Below are positions 1 through 7,164 of a DNA stretch of 18,238 bases, in pieces. The stretch lies in NCBI GenBank assembly GCA_009781525.1, contig WQXZ01000012.1, positions 1-18,238 of the forward strand. Reading direction: 5' to 3'. The notes beneath the pieces were generated by a model, which searched no databases, was not told where the DNA came from, and saw nothing but the letters and a program-made list of their open reading frames with translations. Each line of letters opens with the position of its first letter. Position 1 is the stretch's first letter. Source of the DNA: Coriobacteriia bacterium. Lineage in GTDB: Bacteria; Actinomycetota; Coriobacteriia; Coriobacteriales; UBA8131. Position numbers and translations under genes: made by a program.

Positions 1-1500
1 AAGGTGTTGTAGCGTGCAACGGTAGCTGCCAGATTTGCTGCTGGCATCTTGTGCTGCTCATAGTGCCTGTTGACAACCTTGTCAGCCAGTTCCTCAAGAG
101 TGTCTGCCTTGAAGATGAAGCCATCTTCCCAGTCAATGTCCGGAGGACCATCAAGTGCGAAGCTCTTTTCCTGTGCCCAGGCATCATCGAAGATCGCCCA
201 GATAGGACCGGCTAGACGCTTGATCTCGCCATCTTCTTCTACGATTGCGCTACCGAGCAGTCTCTCCCAATAGTCAGCACTGCTTGCATCCTCATTACTG
301 AAACGCTGGCCAAGCATATTGACATAGATCATGCCGTCTTCATTGACACGATCCGGGTCGATGCAGATACCATATGAACGTAGCAGCGGGAAGACAGGAG
401 CATCAGAGCTGATCGTCTTATGACGATAACCATACTGGGTACCAACTGCACGAGCCTTGGCAACGTTGATGCCGACTTCGGTCGCAGCAATGGTTCCACC
501 GATGGCGATGATTGCCAGCTCGCCAGAAGCATCCTGGAAGCTGTACGGGTCTCCACCGACGCCATCAGCGTGCTCGGGACCGTAACGCGGATCAAACAGC
601 GAATGGAATTTCCAGTTGCTCGAGGATCCACCAGTAGCAACTACAACACCCTTTGTTGCCTTGACATTGACTTCCTCGACTGTGTCGATGTTGCCATTCA
701 AGAACTCATCGAAGTCAACCAGCGGTTCGGTCTCGCCTGGCATAATGCGGGGGCTGTAGCTGGCAGTGATACCAACAACGTTACCGCTTGCAGGGTCACG
801 CCAAATCTTGTCCATGTGATGGTTCATGATGAACTCAACACCTTTTTCGCGAGCACTCTTCTCAAGAGGCCTGCATAGACCTGGTCCAAGCGGAATCGAG
901 TCGCTACCCATCGGGTTCACGGACTCCCACCCGGTCATGTCTGTGGTAATGGTACGATTCACAGTGTCTGTACCGCCGCCGCCGCGCAAAGTCTCATCAG
1001 GCTGATGTACCCAGCCATTCTCGATAATGAAATCGAAGGCGACTGCATGATAATTCGCCGCTCCACGAACAACCTCGCGGATGTTCTTGCTGTCTAGCCG
1101 CTGAAAGGGAGCAGTGTGATCGAGATAATACTGGTCTGCACTATCCACAACACCCATTCTCTTCTGCACGGCTGTGCCAGCACCCAGGTGGACGTGACCG
1201 CCTGATGTCATGGCATGGCCACCACAGGCATAGTTTGCTTCAACTACGATTACCGATGCGCCTTGATCAATGGCACGGATTGCTGCAACCAGACCAACAA
1301 TACCGCCACCGACGATGACTACTTCAGCCTCGTAATCCCAATTCGGCAGACCGGAAGCAGCTGCTCCGCCGCCGCCACCACCACCGCTGTTGCCTGCCTG
1401 CTGGTTATTGCAGGCAGCTAGAGTGAAGAACGCAGCTCCCGAAGCGCTCAGTGCTGCGCCCTTCAGGAAGTCCCTCCTTGATAATCCTTCCTTCGCCATG
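1..1500 (-). CDS. Tat-exported lipoprotein FAD-dependent reductase, fumarate reductase/succinate dehydrogenase flavoprotein type (3' end cut by window)
   Basis: 500 codons are visible and no stop is reached, so the C-terminus lies outside. The start at 1500 has an AGGAGG at 1507-1512, 6 nt away. The N-terminus carries a twin-arginine motif (SRRDFLKG, residues 7-14), a short hydrophobic stretch and a lipobox LAAC with Cys30. It is followed by a Gly/Ala linker (about 36-50). Folded export by Tat and lipid anchoring outside the membrane are inferred from this. A Rossmann FAD motif GGGIVGL (64-70) ends in Glu at about 87. A GQRFSNED block at about residue 397 matches the G-x-R-F-x-N-E element of fumarate-reductase-like flavoproteins. 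Family members reduce the C=C bond of fumarate, urocanate, enoates or steroids, taking electrons from a membrane donor. The substrate cannot be read from sequence. No FMN-binding domain precedes the FAD domain, so electrons must come from a separate partner. Confidence 0.9.
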
Positions 1501-1854
1501 GATCATCCTCCTTAGTTTTTGACCACCAAAGTAGTCACGCCCTGTAACAGGTAACATCCATCAGTACCAACGCAGGGTGAAAACATTATCTCACATCCAT
1601 GTCAAGACAAGGTGAATTTTCGTTATAAACAAGCCGCCCAACAAAATACTAAATAACGTGGATAAAACCTCGTTTTTGCACACGCTGGGTTAATACTGCA
1701 GACTACTGTATTTATCCACAATTTGTTGCATTATGTCTGCTGTATAAAATACCGCCTCGCAACCAATGTGAGTTTTTCTGTATCTTTTCAGGCATTCAAC
1801 CCCTGTCGACAAACAACAGCCTCGTCGACCACCACCAGCTGCTGCTGACATACC

Positions 1855-1917
1855 TCCAGGTTTCCCGCCGACACACCGCCGACACCATTCCAGGTTTCCC
1901 GCCGACACACCGCCGAC
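1855..1917. repeat. Two 29-bp direct repeats, period 34 bp
   Basis: The same 29 bases (core TTTCCCGCCGACACACCGCC) occur at 1855-1883 and 1889-1917, separated by 5 bases. A degenerate partial third copy (AAGTTTCCCGCG) follows at 1935-1946, directly at the edge of the inverted repeat that starts at 1946. Related CTCGTCGAC words occur at 1821 and 1918. Two copies are not a CRISPR array, and no cas gene is present. Function is unknown. The repeats may be part of a decayed mobile element together with the neighbouring inverted repeat. Confidence 0.75.
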
Positions 1918-1945
1918 CTCGTCGACACACTTCTAAGTTTCCCGC

Positions 1946-2154
1946 GTCAAAAAACCTCAGTTGATGGCACAGATTGACGATTGTGGCGACTTGGGCGTGT
2001 GTTTCGCTACTCAGGTCCAGGAGCACTTTTTCAAGCAGGGCTCTGACCTGCATGTTTGCGTTGTGTGCCTTTAGCTTATCGAGGAAGGCTGCTCCGTTTT
2101 GGAGGTAGAATCGCCACAATCGTCAATCTGTGCCATCAACTGAGGTTTTTTGAC
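1946..2154. repeat. Perfect 44-bp inverted repeat flanking a 121-bp centre
   Basis: Bases 1946-1989 are the exact reverse complement of 2111-2154 (44 of 44). The centre is 1990-2110. The outer ends begin with GTCAAAAAACCTC. No target-site duplication is visible next to the arms. On the minus strand the centre and the left arm read as protein-like sequence (QNGAAFLDKLKAHNANMQ..., about 55 residues). It has no proper start and runs into low-complexity sequence made by the direct repeats, so it is at best a gene remnant. The element lies between two divergent genes. It could be an invertible segment, a miniature transposable element or a partial inverted duplication. Confidence 0.85.
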
Positions 2155-2171
2155 ATGGAGCGGCTTAGCAC

Positions 2172-2212
2172 ATCAACCAGGTTGATTGCCATGCTGCAAG
2201 CTAAACTATATA
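2172..2212 (+). promoter_or_regulatory. Candidate promoter with operator-like dyad for the YcxB-like pair
   Basis: A perfect dyad ATCAACC-A-GGTTGAT spans 2172-2186 and overlaps a -35-like TTGATT (2182-2187). The -10 candidate is ACTATA/TATATA at 2205-2212, with a spacer of 17 or 19 bases depending on the hexamer chosen. A repressor bound at the dyad would block the -35. This is read from sequence only. Confidence 0.4.
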
Positions 2213-2249
2213 CAGACAATAATTGACGTAGCAACGGAGGAAGACTGGC

Positions 2250-2777
2250 ATGTACATAGAGGTGAAGGTGAAGATCGACGTTGAAACATTTCGCGACTTT
2301 TCACGGTATAAGCTGCTGCATGCAAATAATCGACGCAGCTTAAAAATACTGGTAGCAGTTGTTCCGTCCTCGTTACTTCTCTGTATCTTTGGATTAGTGG
2401 TCTTGCGTGAGTCTCGTTTTTACATTTTTAGCTATGCTAGTGCCCTTACTATCATTCTTTATGCTTTTTTTTATTTTTATCAACCAGACTCTGTTTACAG
2501 ACAGAATGAATTACTACCTTCGGGGGAGTCCACCTATAGGTTCTACGATGACCGTGTCGAACAAATTCATCTAAACACGAACATTTACTCACTCGCCTCT
2601 TATCAATATACAGCTTTCAAAGAGATCCACGATGCGAACTCTGCTTTCTATTTGGTGCTGGTTAATGATACTTGTCTGATTTTAGCCAAGCGCTATATGG
2701 ATGCTGGAGAGATCAGCTACCTGCAAGATTTTCTCGCCAATCGATTTAGCAATGTATTCAAAAGTGCTATAGCTTAA
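2250..2777 (+). CDS. YcxB-like membrane protein, first of a tandem pair
   Basis: 175 aa. The ATG at 2250 has GGAGGA at 2236-2241, 8 nt away. A short N-terminal segment is followed by two hydrophobic segments (about residues 31-52 and 57-77). A soluble C-terminal half follows, with the pattern F-Y-D-x-x-V-E ... A-S-Y-Q-Y-T-A-F-K-E-I-H ... F-Y-L-V ... I-L-A-K-R-Y-x-x-x-G-E. This is the layout of the YcxB-like C-terminal domain family, small membrane proteins of unknown function. The stop is 12 bases before the start of a clear paralogue, so the two are probably co-transcribed from the promoter at 2172-2212. Catalytic residues are not apparent. Family assignment is by pattern recognition; no function is claimed. 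Confidence 0.8.
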   Translation: MYIEVKVKIDVETFRDFSRYKLLHANNRRSLKILVAVVPSSLLLCIFGLVVLRESRFYIFSYASALTIILYAFFYFYQPDSVYRQNELLPSGESTYRFYDDRVEQIHLNTNIYSLASYQYTAFKEIHDANSAFYLVLVNDTCLILAKRYMDAGEISYLQDFLANRFSNVFKSAIA

Positions 2778-2789
2778 AAGGAGGCTGTG

Positions 2790-3311
2790 GTGTTAATTGA
2801 GATAAAGACGTGGATGGACTACGACTCTCATCGTAACCATAGTCGGTTTATTATATTAAGAGCAAACACGCCAGCATTCATCACAACGCTAGTGGTCTTT
2901 GTTCTGTTTCCTCTACTCCTTTTTATGCGTGGAATGATGTTCTCACAGGGGACTTTCTACTACACTTTCGGTCTTGCTGGTGCCTTTTTTTTAGTTGTAT
3001 TTACCCAAAATTTCTTCCTGGAACCAAAAGCCTCATATAAACGAAGTCAGCGACTCAATCCTGGTGAGATAACCTTCAGGTTCTATGAAAACCATGTTGA
3101 ATACATTTCTGTTGGATTGGAATCAAACGTTTTTAGCGCCTATCAATATACAGCCTTTAAATATATCTATGAGGTTGATTCTGCTTTCTATCTACTATCA
3201 AGAAGCAACACCTGGCTTATTATTGCGAAACGATATTTGAACCCTGGAGAGGTAAACTACCTGCACGGCTTGTTTGCCAATCGATTTGGCGAGAACTTCA
3301 AAATACGCTAA
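2790..3311 (+). CDS. YcxB-like membrane protein, second of a tandem pair
   Basis: 173 aa from the GTG at 2790. A second GTG at 2787 is possible. The AGGAGG at 2779-2784 is 5 nt from 2790 but only 2 nt from 2787, and 2790 also aligns with the start of the upstream paralogue (IEVK versus IEIK). The architecture matches the neighbour: two N-terminal membrane segments, then the conserved half with AYQYTAFK, DSAFYLL, IIAKRY, PGE and ANRF. These blocks are shared almost word for word with the first protein, while the membrane segments differ. This indicates an old tandem duplication with stronger constraint on the soluble domain. The gene ends 9 bases before a strong hairpin. Confidence 0.8.
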   Translation: MLIEIKTWMDYDSHRNHSRFIILRANTPAFITTLVVFVLFPLLLFMRGMMFSQGTFYYTFGLAGAFFLVVFTQNFFLEPKASYKRSQRLNPGEITFRFYENHVEYISVGLESNVFSAYQYTAFKYIYEVDSAFYLLSRSNTWLIIAKRYLNPGEVNYLHGLFANRFGENFKIR

Positions 3312-3320
3312 ACTCGTTCA

Positions 3321-3357
3321 AAAGACCACCTGGATGATCACGCTCCAGGTGGTCTTT
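3321..3357. terminator. Bidirectional intrinsic terminator between converging genes
   Basis: A perfect 14-bp stem, AAAGACCACCTGGA (3321-3334) with TCCAGGTGGTCTTT (3344-3357), has a 9-base loop. It is followed by GTTTTGTT on the plus strand and by TTTTGA on the minus strand. It lies between the end of the YcxB-like pair and the end of gdhA, so it can serve both. Confidence 0.85.
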
Positions 3358-3418
3358 GTTTTGTTACATCGGCTTGTGTCTGCATGTGCAAGCATGCACC
3401 AGCACTCAGCTAAGCAGC

Positions 3419-4768
3419 TTAGTAAGCGACTCCCTGCCACTTCATTGCTTCAGCAACCTTTAAGAATCCTGCGATGTTGGCACCGATTACCAGGTTGCCT
3501 TCGAAGCCATACTCTTTGGCTGCAGCAGCAGCATTCTTATATATGTTGATCATGATCTGATGCAGGCGCTCATCTACCTCGTCAAACGACCAGGAAAGAC
3601 GCATCGAATTCTGGGTCATCTCAAGACCAGAAGTTGCAACACCACCAGCGTTTGCGGCTTTTGCCGGACCAAACAGCACGCCGTTTTCTTGCAGTACAGC
3701 AATTGCCTCAGGTGTGCTGGGCATATTGGCTCCTTCAACTACAGCAATGACACCGTTGGCAATCAATGCTTCGGCACCAGCCTGATCAAGCTCATTTTGG
3801 GTAGCGCATGGAAGGGCGATGTCGCAGGGGACAGTCCAGATGTTCTCGCTGCCTGCAAAGAACTCGGCACCTTCAACACGATCAGCATATTCGCTGATAC
3901 GACCGCGCTCGACCTCTTTGATCTGGACGACAACGTCTAACTTAATGCCATCATTGTCGACCACATAGCCAGACGAGTCCGACATCGCTACGACTTTCGC
4001 TCCCAGCTCAGTAGCTTTTTGCACCGCATAGGTAGCAACGTTACCTGAGCCAGAAACGACAACAGTTTTACCGGCAAACGACTGGCCTGCATCTTTCAGC
4101 ATTTCTTGAGCGAAATAGCAGAGCCCGTAGCCAGTTGCCTCGGTGCGAGCCAGTGAACCACCAGACGGAATACCCTTGCCGGTCAAAACACCGGTGAACT
4201 CGTTTTGGATGCGCTTGTATTGGCCGAACATATAGCCAACCTCGCGGGATCCTACACCGATATCACCAGCCGGAACATCAGTGTCTGGACCGATGTGTCT
4301 GTAGAGCTCAGTCATGAAGCTCTGGCAGAAACGCATGATCTCGTTGTCGCTTTTATCCTTAGGATCAAAATCCGACCCACCTTTTCCACCGCCCATCGGC
4401 AAGCCGGTCAGTGAGTTCTTGAAGGTCTGCTCGAAACCAAGGAACTTAATAATCGATGAGTTGACTGAGGGATGAAAACGGATTCCACCCTTGTAGGGAC
4501 CGATCGCCGAATTGAACTGTACGCGCCAACCGCGGTTGACCTGTACCTGACCAGCATCATCGACCCAGCTGACACGAAATTGAATCATCCGCTCTGGCTC
4601 AGCAATACGCTCGATGATACCGGCTTTGACCAGATCGGGACGTTTTTCCAGCACTGGCTCCAGTGACTCGAAGACCTCATGCACAGCTTGCATGAATTCC
4701 GGCTCACCTGCATTACGCTGCTCGACCTGTGCATAGATTTCTGAGATATATGATGTTTGAAATGGCAT
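3419..4768 (-). CDS. gdhA: NADP-type glutamate dehydrogenase
   Basis: 449 aa, the normal length of the hexameric bacterial enzyme. It interconverts 2-oxoglutarate plus ammonium with glutamate in the cytoplasm. All key residues are present: substrate-binding lysines in PYKGGIRF (Lys93) and TFKNSL (Lys117), catalytic Lys129 in PMGGGKGG, catalytic Asp169 in PAGDIG, and the dinucleotide loop SGSGNVA (239-245). The segment after the second beta strand reads SDSSG (263-267), as in the NADP-specific E. coli enzyme and unlike the GPDG of NAD-linked clostridial enzymes. NADP preference is inferred from that. The start at 4768 has AAGGAGAG just upstream, and a TATAAT lies at 4803-4808. The gene is probably transcribed alone, ending at the shared hairpin 3321-3357. 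Confidence 0.97.
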   Translation of the reverse strand: MPFQTSYISEIYAQVEQRNAGEPEFMQAVHEVFESLEPVLEKRPDLVKAGIIERIAEPERMIQFRVSWVDDAGQVQVNRGWRVQFNSAIGPYKGGIRFHPSVNSSIIKFLGFEQTFKNSLTGLPMGGGKGGSDFDPKDKSDNEIMRFCQSFMTELYRHIGPDTDVPAGDIGVGSREVGYMFGQYKRIQNEFTGVLTGKGIPSGGSLARTEATGYGLCYFAQEMLKDAGQSFAGKTVVVSGSGNVATYAVQKATELGAKVVAMSDSSGYVVDNDGIKLDVVVQIKEVERGRISEYADRVEGAEFFAGSENIWTVPCDIALPCATQNELDQAGAEALIANGVIAVVEGANMPSTPEAIAVLQENGVLFGPAKAANAGGVATSGLEMTQNSMRLSWSFDEVDERLHQIMINIYKNAAAAAKEYGFEGNLVIGANIAGFLKVAEAMKWQGVAY

Positions 4769-4802
4769 AACTCTCTCCTTATCTTAAAAAATGCGATGGT
4801 GC

Positions 4803-4808
4803 ATTATA
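4803..4808 (-). promoter_or_regulatory. -10 element of the gdhA promoter
   Basis: On the minus strand this is a perfect TATAAT, 34 bases before the gdhA start. The -35 side is poor (TTCCCC with an 18-base spacer), which would fit a promoter that needs an activator, but that is inference. Confidence 0.5.
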
Positions 4809-4838
4809 TGCCAAAAAAAGACGTTTGGGGAAGGTGTT

Positions 4839-4863
4839 CGGGGCTGCCATTCAGACAGCCCCG
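4839..4863 (-). terminator. Hairpin after the aldo/keto reductase gene
   Basis: An 8-bp GC-rich stem, CGGGGCTG (4839-4846) with CAGCCCCG (4856-4863), has a 9-base loop. It lies 52 bases past the reductase stop and before the gdhA promoter. The minus-strand side has no immediate U tract, so it is a weak or Rho-assisted terminator. The better T run (GTTTTTG) is on the plus strand, where no gene precedes it. Confidence 0.5.
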
Positions 4864-4914
4864 GAAGTTTTTGATTTTCATGGCAGACAGCTGCGTCAGC
4901 CAACTGACCCTGCC

Positions 4915-6075
4915 TTACTCAAACAGTGCAGCAGCTTTCTCGTGCAGATCCACGATTGCCAGCTCTTGCGGGCAATTCTCTTCGCAGAGACGACACTTGG
5001 TGCAATCTGATGCTTTGCCAAAAACGGGGCCGTCTCCACCGAATCCTGGTCCGGTTGCAAAGCCGTATTGACGGCGTGCACCCTGCAGGTTGTTGTACTT
5101 GGTGTAGTCATTCAGGACATCCATGATACGCGGGGTGTTGATGTTCTCCGGGCAGTCATCGACACAGTAGCGGCAGTCGGTGCACTGAATCAGCGGCACG
5201 CGGTCGATTGCCTTGATGACCTCTTTCAGCATCTCGTGGTTCTCTGCGGTCAGCGGTGCGAAGGCGTTCGCGGTCTTGACATTGTCGACGACTTGGTCAA
5301 GGGCGCTCATACCAGACAGCACGGTGACCACGCCTTCGAGCTCCATCACGAAGCGTAGTGCCCAGCTGGCGATGGAAGCATCCGGGTCCGCCGCTTTGAA
5401 CATATCGGCGATCTCACCAGTGAAATTTGCCAGCGATCCGCCCTTGATCGGCTCCATGACAATGACACCGATACCGCGCTCGACGCAAGCCTCGTAGCAA
5501 AGCCGCGACTGAACCATGGAACTCTCCCAGTCCAGATAGTTGATCTGCAGCTGCACGATATCGATCTCGTCGGGTTGGCGTGCATCAAGAATACGCTTCA
5601 GTCCATCGGCGTTTCCGTGGTATGAGAAGCCGATATTCTTGGCGATGCCCTCCTCTTTCAGGCCTCGCATGTAGCCCCATCCGTCGCATGAGTCAATCAT
5701 CTCAAGGCGATCGGCACCGATGCCATGCAGGAAGTACAGGTCAAAGAAGGACAGTCCGCTGCGCGACAGTGACTCATCGGTCAGCGCACGCATCTCGCTT
5801 TTGTCCATCGGCCGCCTGAGCGGAAGCTTGGTGGTGAACTGAAAGGCATCGCGATCGTAGCGACTACTGACAGCCTCGCGAAACGCGACTTCACTCTGTC
5901 CGCTGTGGTAGTTGTAGGCAGAATCAAAATAGGTGTAGCCATTCTCAAGATACAAATCAACCATCTGCGTGACTTGCTCGATATCGATCGGCGAACGGTC
6001 ATCACCGCCCAACACCGGCAGGCGCATCAACCCAAATCCTAGTTTTTTTATCGGTTTTCCAAAGTATTCTCTCAT
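4915..6075 (-). CDS. Aldo/keto reductase with C-terminal ferredoxin-type 4Fe-4S domain
   Basis: 386 aa. Residues 1 to about 290 form an aldo/keto reductase TIM barrel, with tetrad residues Asp51, Tyr56 (FDSAYNY), Lys83 (TTKLPL) and His117 (FLHG). The tail has two C-x2-C-x2-C-x3-C-P motifs, Cys298/301/304/308 and Cys358/361/364/368, each expected to hold a 4Fe-4S cluster. Such fusions are widespread in strict anaerobes and annotated as aldo/keto reductases, but few have known substrates. The iron-sulfur tail suggests electrons come from ferredoxin or a flavin carrier as well as, or instead of, NADPH. The start at 6075 has GGAGGAG a few bases upstream. The gene is divergent from pncA and ends at the hairpin 4839-4863. 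Confidence 0.95.
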   Translation of the reverse strand: MREYFGKPIKKLGFGLMRLPVLGGDDRSPIDIEQVTQMVDLYLENGYTYFDSAYNYHSGQSEVAFREAVSSRYDRDAFQFTTKLPLRRPMDKSEMRALTDESLSRSGLSFFDLYFLHGIGADRLEMIDSCDGWGYMRGLKEEGIAKNIGFSYHGNADGLKRILDARQPDEIDIVQLQINYLDWESSMVQSRLCYEACVERGIGVIVMEPIKGGSLANFTGEIADMFKAADPDASIASWALRFVMELEGVVTVLSGMSALDQVVDNVKTANAFAPLTAENHEMLKEVIKAIDRVPLIQCTDCRYCVDDCPENINTPRIMDVLNDYTKYNNLQGARRQYGFATGPGFGGDGPVFGKASDCTKCRLCEENCPQELAIVDLHEKAAALFE

Positions 6076-6181
6076 ATTCTCCTCCGCTTCTTAAATCTCG
6101 CATAATGAAAAGGCTTGCCGAAACCAGCCGCCTCTTTTCTGAGTAGCCAATGCGAATCACCTGTGCTATCAGTCGTGTTCG

Positions 6182-6191
6182 TACTATAGTA
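6182..6191. promoter_or_regulatory. Palindromic -10 element between divergent reductase and pncA genes
   Basis: The perfect 10-bp palindrome TACTATAGTA gives a TATAGT -10 hexamer on both strands (6185-6190 plus, 6183-6188 minus). It is 52 bases from the pncA start and 107 from the reductase start. No good -35 is seen at the right distance on either side, so the assignment is tentative. Confidence 0.3.
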
Positions 6192-6242
6192 ACAGAGAAC
6201 AATTCGTTGGTTTTGCCTAGCAGAGAAAGTTAAGGTGACTAA

Positions 6243-6884
6243 ATGACATACACGACATCGAGTTCAACGAGTAATGGCAGGCAGGCGCTGATCCTGGTCG
6301 ACATCCAGAACGATTTTTGTCCTGGCGGCGCTTTGGAAGTACAAAATGGGGATAAGATCGTGCCTGTCGCCAACGATTTGGCTGTTGAATTCGCAACAGC
6401 TGGTAACCTGGTGGTAGCAACTCGCGATATACACCCTGCCGACCATGGTAGTTTTGCCTCGCAACACGGCACTGCTGTCGGTGAGCTGGGCGAGCTGGGT
6501 GGAGTCACGCAGGTTTTCTGGCCGGATCATTGCATCGAAGGCACTGAGGGAGCTGACTACCATCCTGACTTGATGGTTGAATTGATTGTCAGAGAGTTTC
6601 CCAAAGGAACTGACGCGAGAATCGACTCATACTCTGGCTTTTACGACAATGACCGGCGCAGCTCTACCGGCTTGGCTGAATACCTGCGAAGTCAGGGTGT
6701 TGTCGCTGTAACGATTGTCGGACTGGCTACCGATTATTGTGTAGCCGCAACAGCGCGAGATGCTATTGCAGAAGGATTTGCTACGACGGTTGTCGCCGAG
6801 GGGTGCCGGGCAGTGAACATGGAGCCTGGTGATGGCGAGCACGCACTGGAAGAACTGCGAAACCTGGGTGTGGCGGTGGTGTAG
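6243..6884 (+). CDS. pncA: Nicotinamidase, isochorismatase-fold hydrolase
   Basis: 213 aa. It hydrolyses nicotinamide to nicotinate and ammonia in the NAD salvage pathway. The catalytic triad is complete: Asp20 (ILVDIQNDF), Lys121 (PKGTD) and Cys166 (GLATDYCV). The metal-site residues match those of the M. tuberculosis enzyme: Asp62, His64 and His68 in RDIHPADH, and His96 in WPDHC. SYSGFYDN (129-136) is also typical of nicotinamidases rather than of isochorismatases. The start at 6243 is set by AAGGTGA at 6232-6238. It gives an N-terminus about 14 residues longer than most homologues. The stop codon sits at the edge of a GC-rich repetitive tract. Confidence 0.93.
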   Translation: MTYTTSSSTSNGRQALILVDIQNDFCPGGALEVQNGDKIVPVANDLAVEFATAGNLVVATRDIHPADHGSFASQHGTAVGELGELGGVTQVFWPDHCIEGTEGADYHPDLMVELIVREFPKGTDARIDSYSGFYDNDRRSSTGLAEYLRSQGVVAVTIVGLATDYCVAATARDAIAEGFATTVVAEGCRAVNMEPGDGEHALEELRNLGVAVV

Positions 6885-6960
6885 GCGGCGGCTGCGTAGG
6901 CGCAGCGCGGCGGTGGCGCGCCCGCGCAGCGCGGCGGCTGCGCGGGCGCAGTAGGCGCAG
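6882..6960. repeat. GC-rich repetitive tract with a 13-bp palindromic stem
   Basis: GCGCAGCGCGGCGG occurs at 6900-6913 and 6924-6937, and GTAGGCGCAG at 6896-6905 and 6951-6960. A perfect 13-bp stem, GCGCCCGCGCAGC (6918-6930) with GCTGCGCGGGCGC (6937-6949), has a 6-base loop. It lies just after the pncA stop and has no T run. It may stop transcription through structure or may be repeat expansion. Confidence 0.75.
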
Positions 6961-7164
6961 TCACAAACACCACGAAACTCGCATAGTCGGGCAATTCGCT
7001 CACCACTCACGTAGCTGATGCAGCATACAGCACACTATTTGGCGTTGTATCAGGTCGAATGCGTGGTTCAAGATACTCGCATTCTATTCTTTTGGCTTTG
7101 CTGTACAATGTTCAGCTGTTTGTTTTTTATCCTTTAAAACCGAATGAAACTTAGGGAGTACCAG

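Noticed and set aside
1585..1605. Promoter for the flavoprotein gene from TTGACA and GATAAT on the minus strand
   Set aside because: Both hexamers look good, but the spacer is only 9 bases, too short for a sigma-70 promoter.
1855..1917. CRISPR array
   Set aside because: There are only two full repeats with a 5-base gap, no spacers of normal length and no cas genes.
1690..2119. Overlapping minus-strand open frames of 72 and 107 codons
   Set aside because: They start at non-ATG or poorly placed codons without ribosome sites and run through the direct repeats, giving Arg/Cys/Gly-rich low complexity. Only the part inside the inverted repeat looks protein-like, and that is treated as a remnant.
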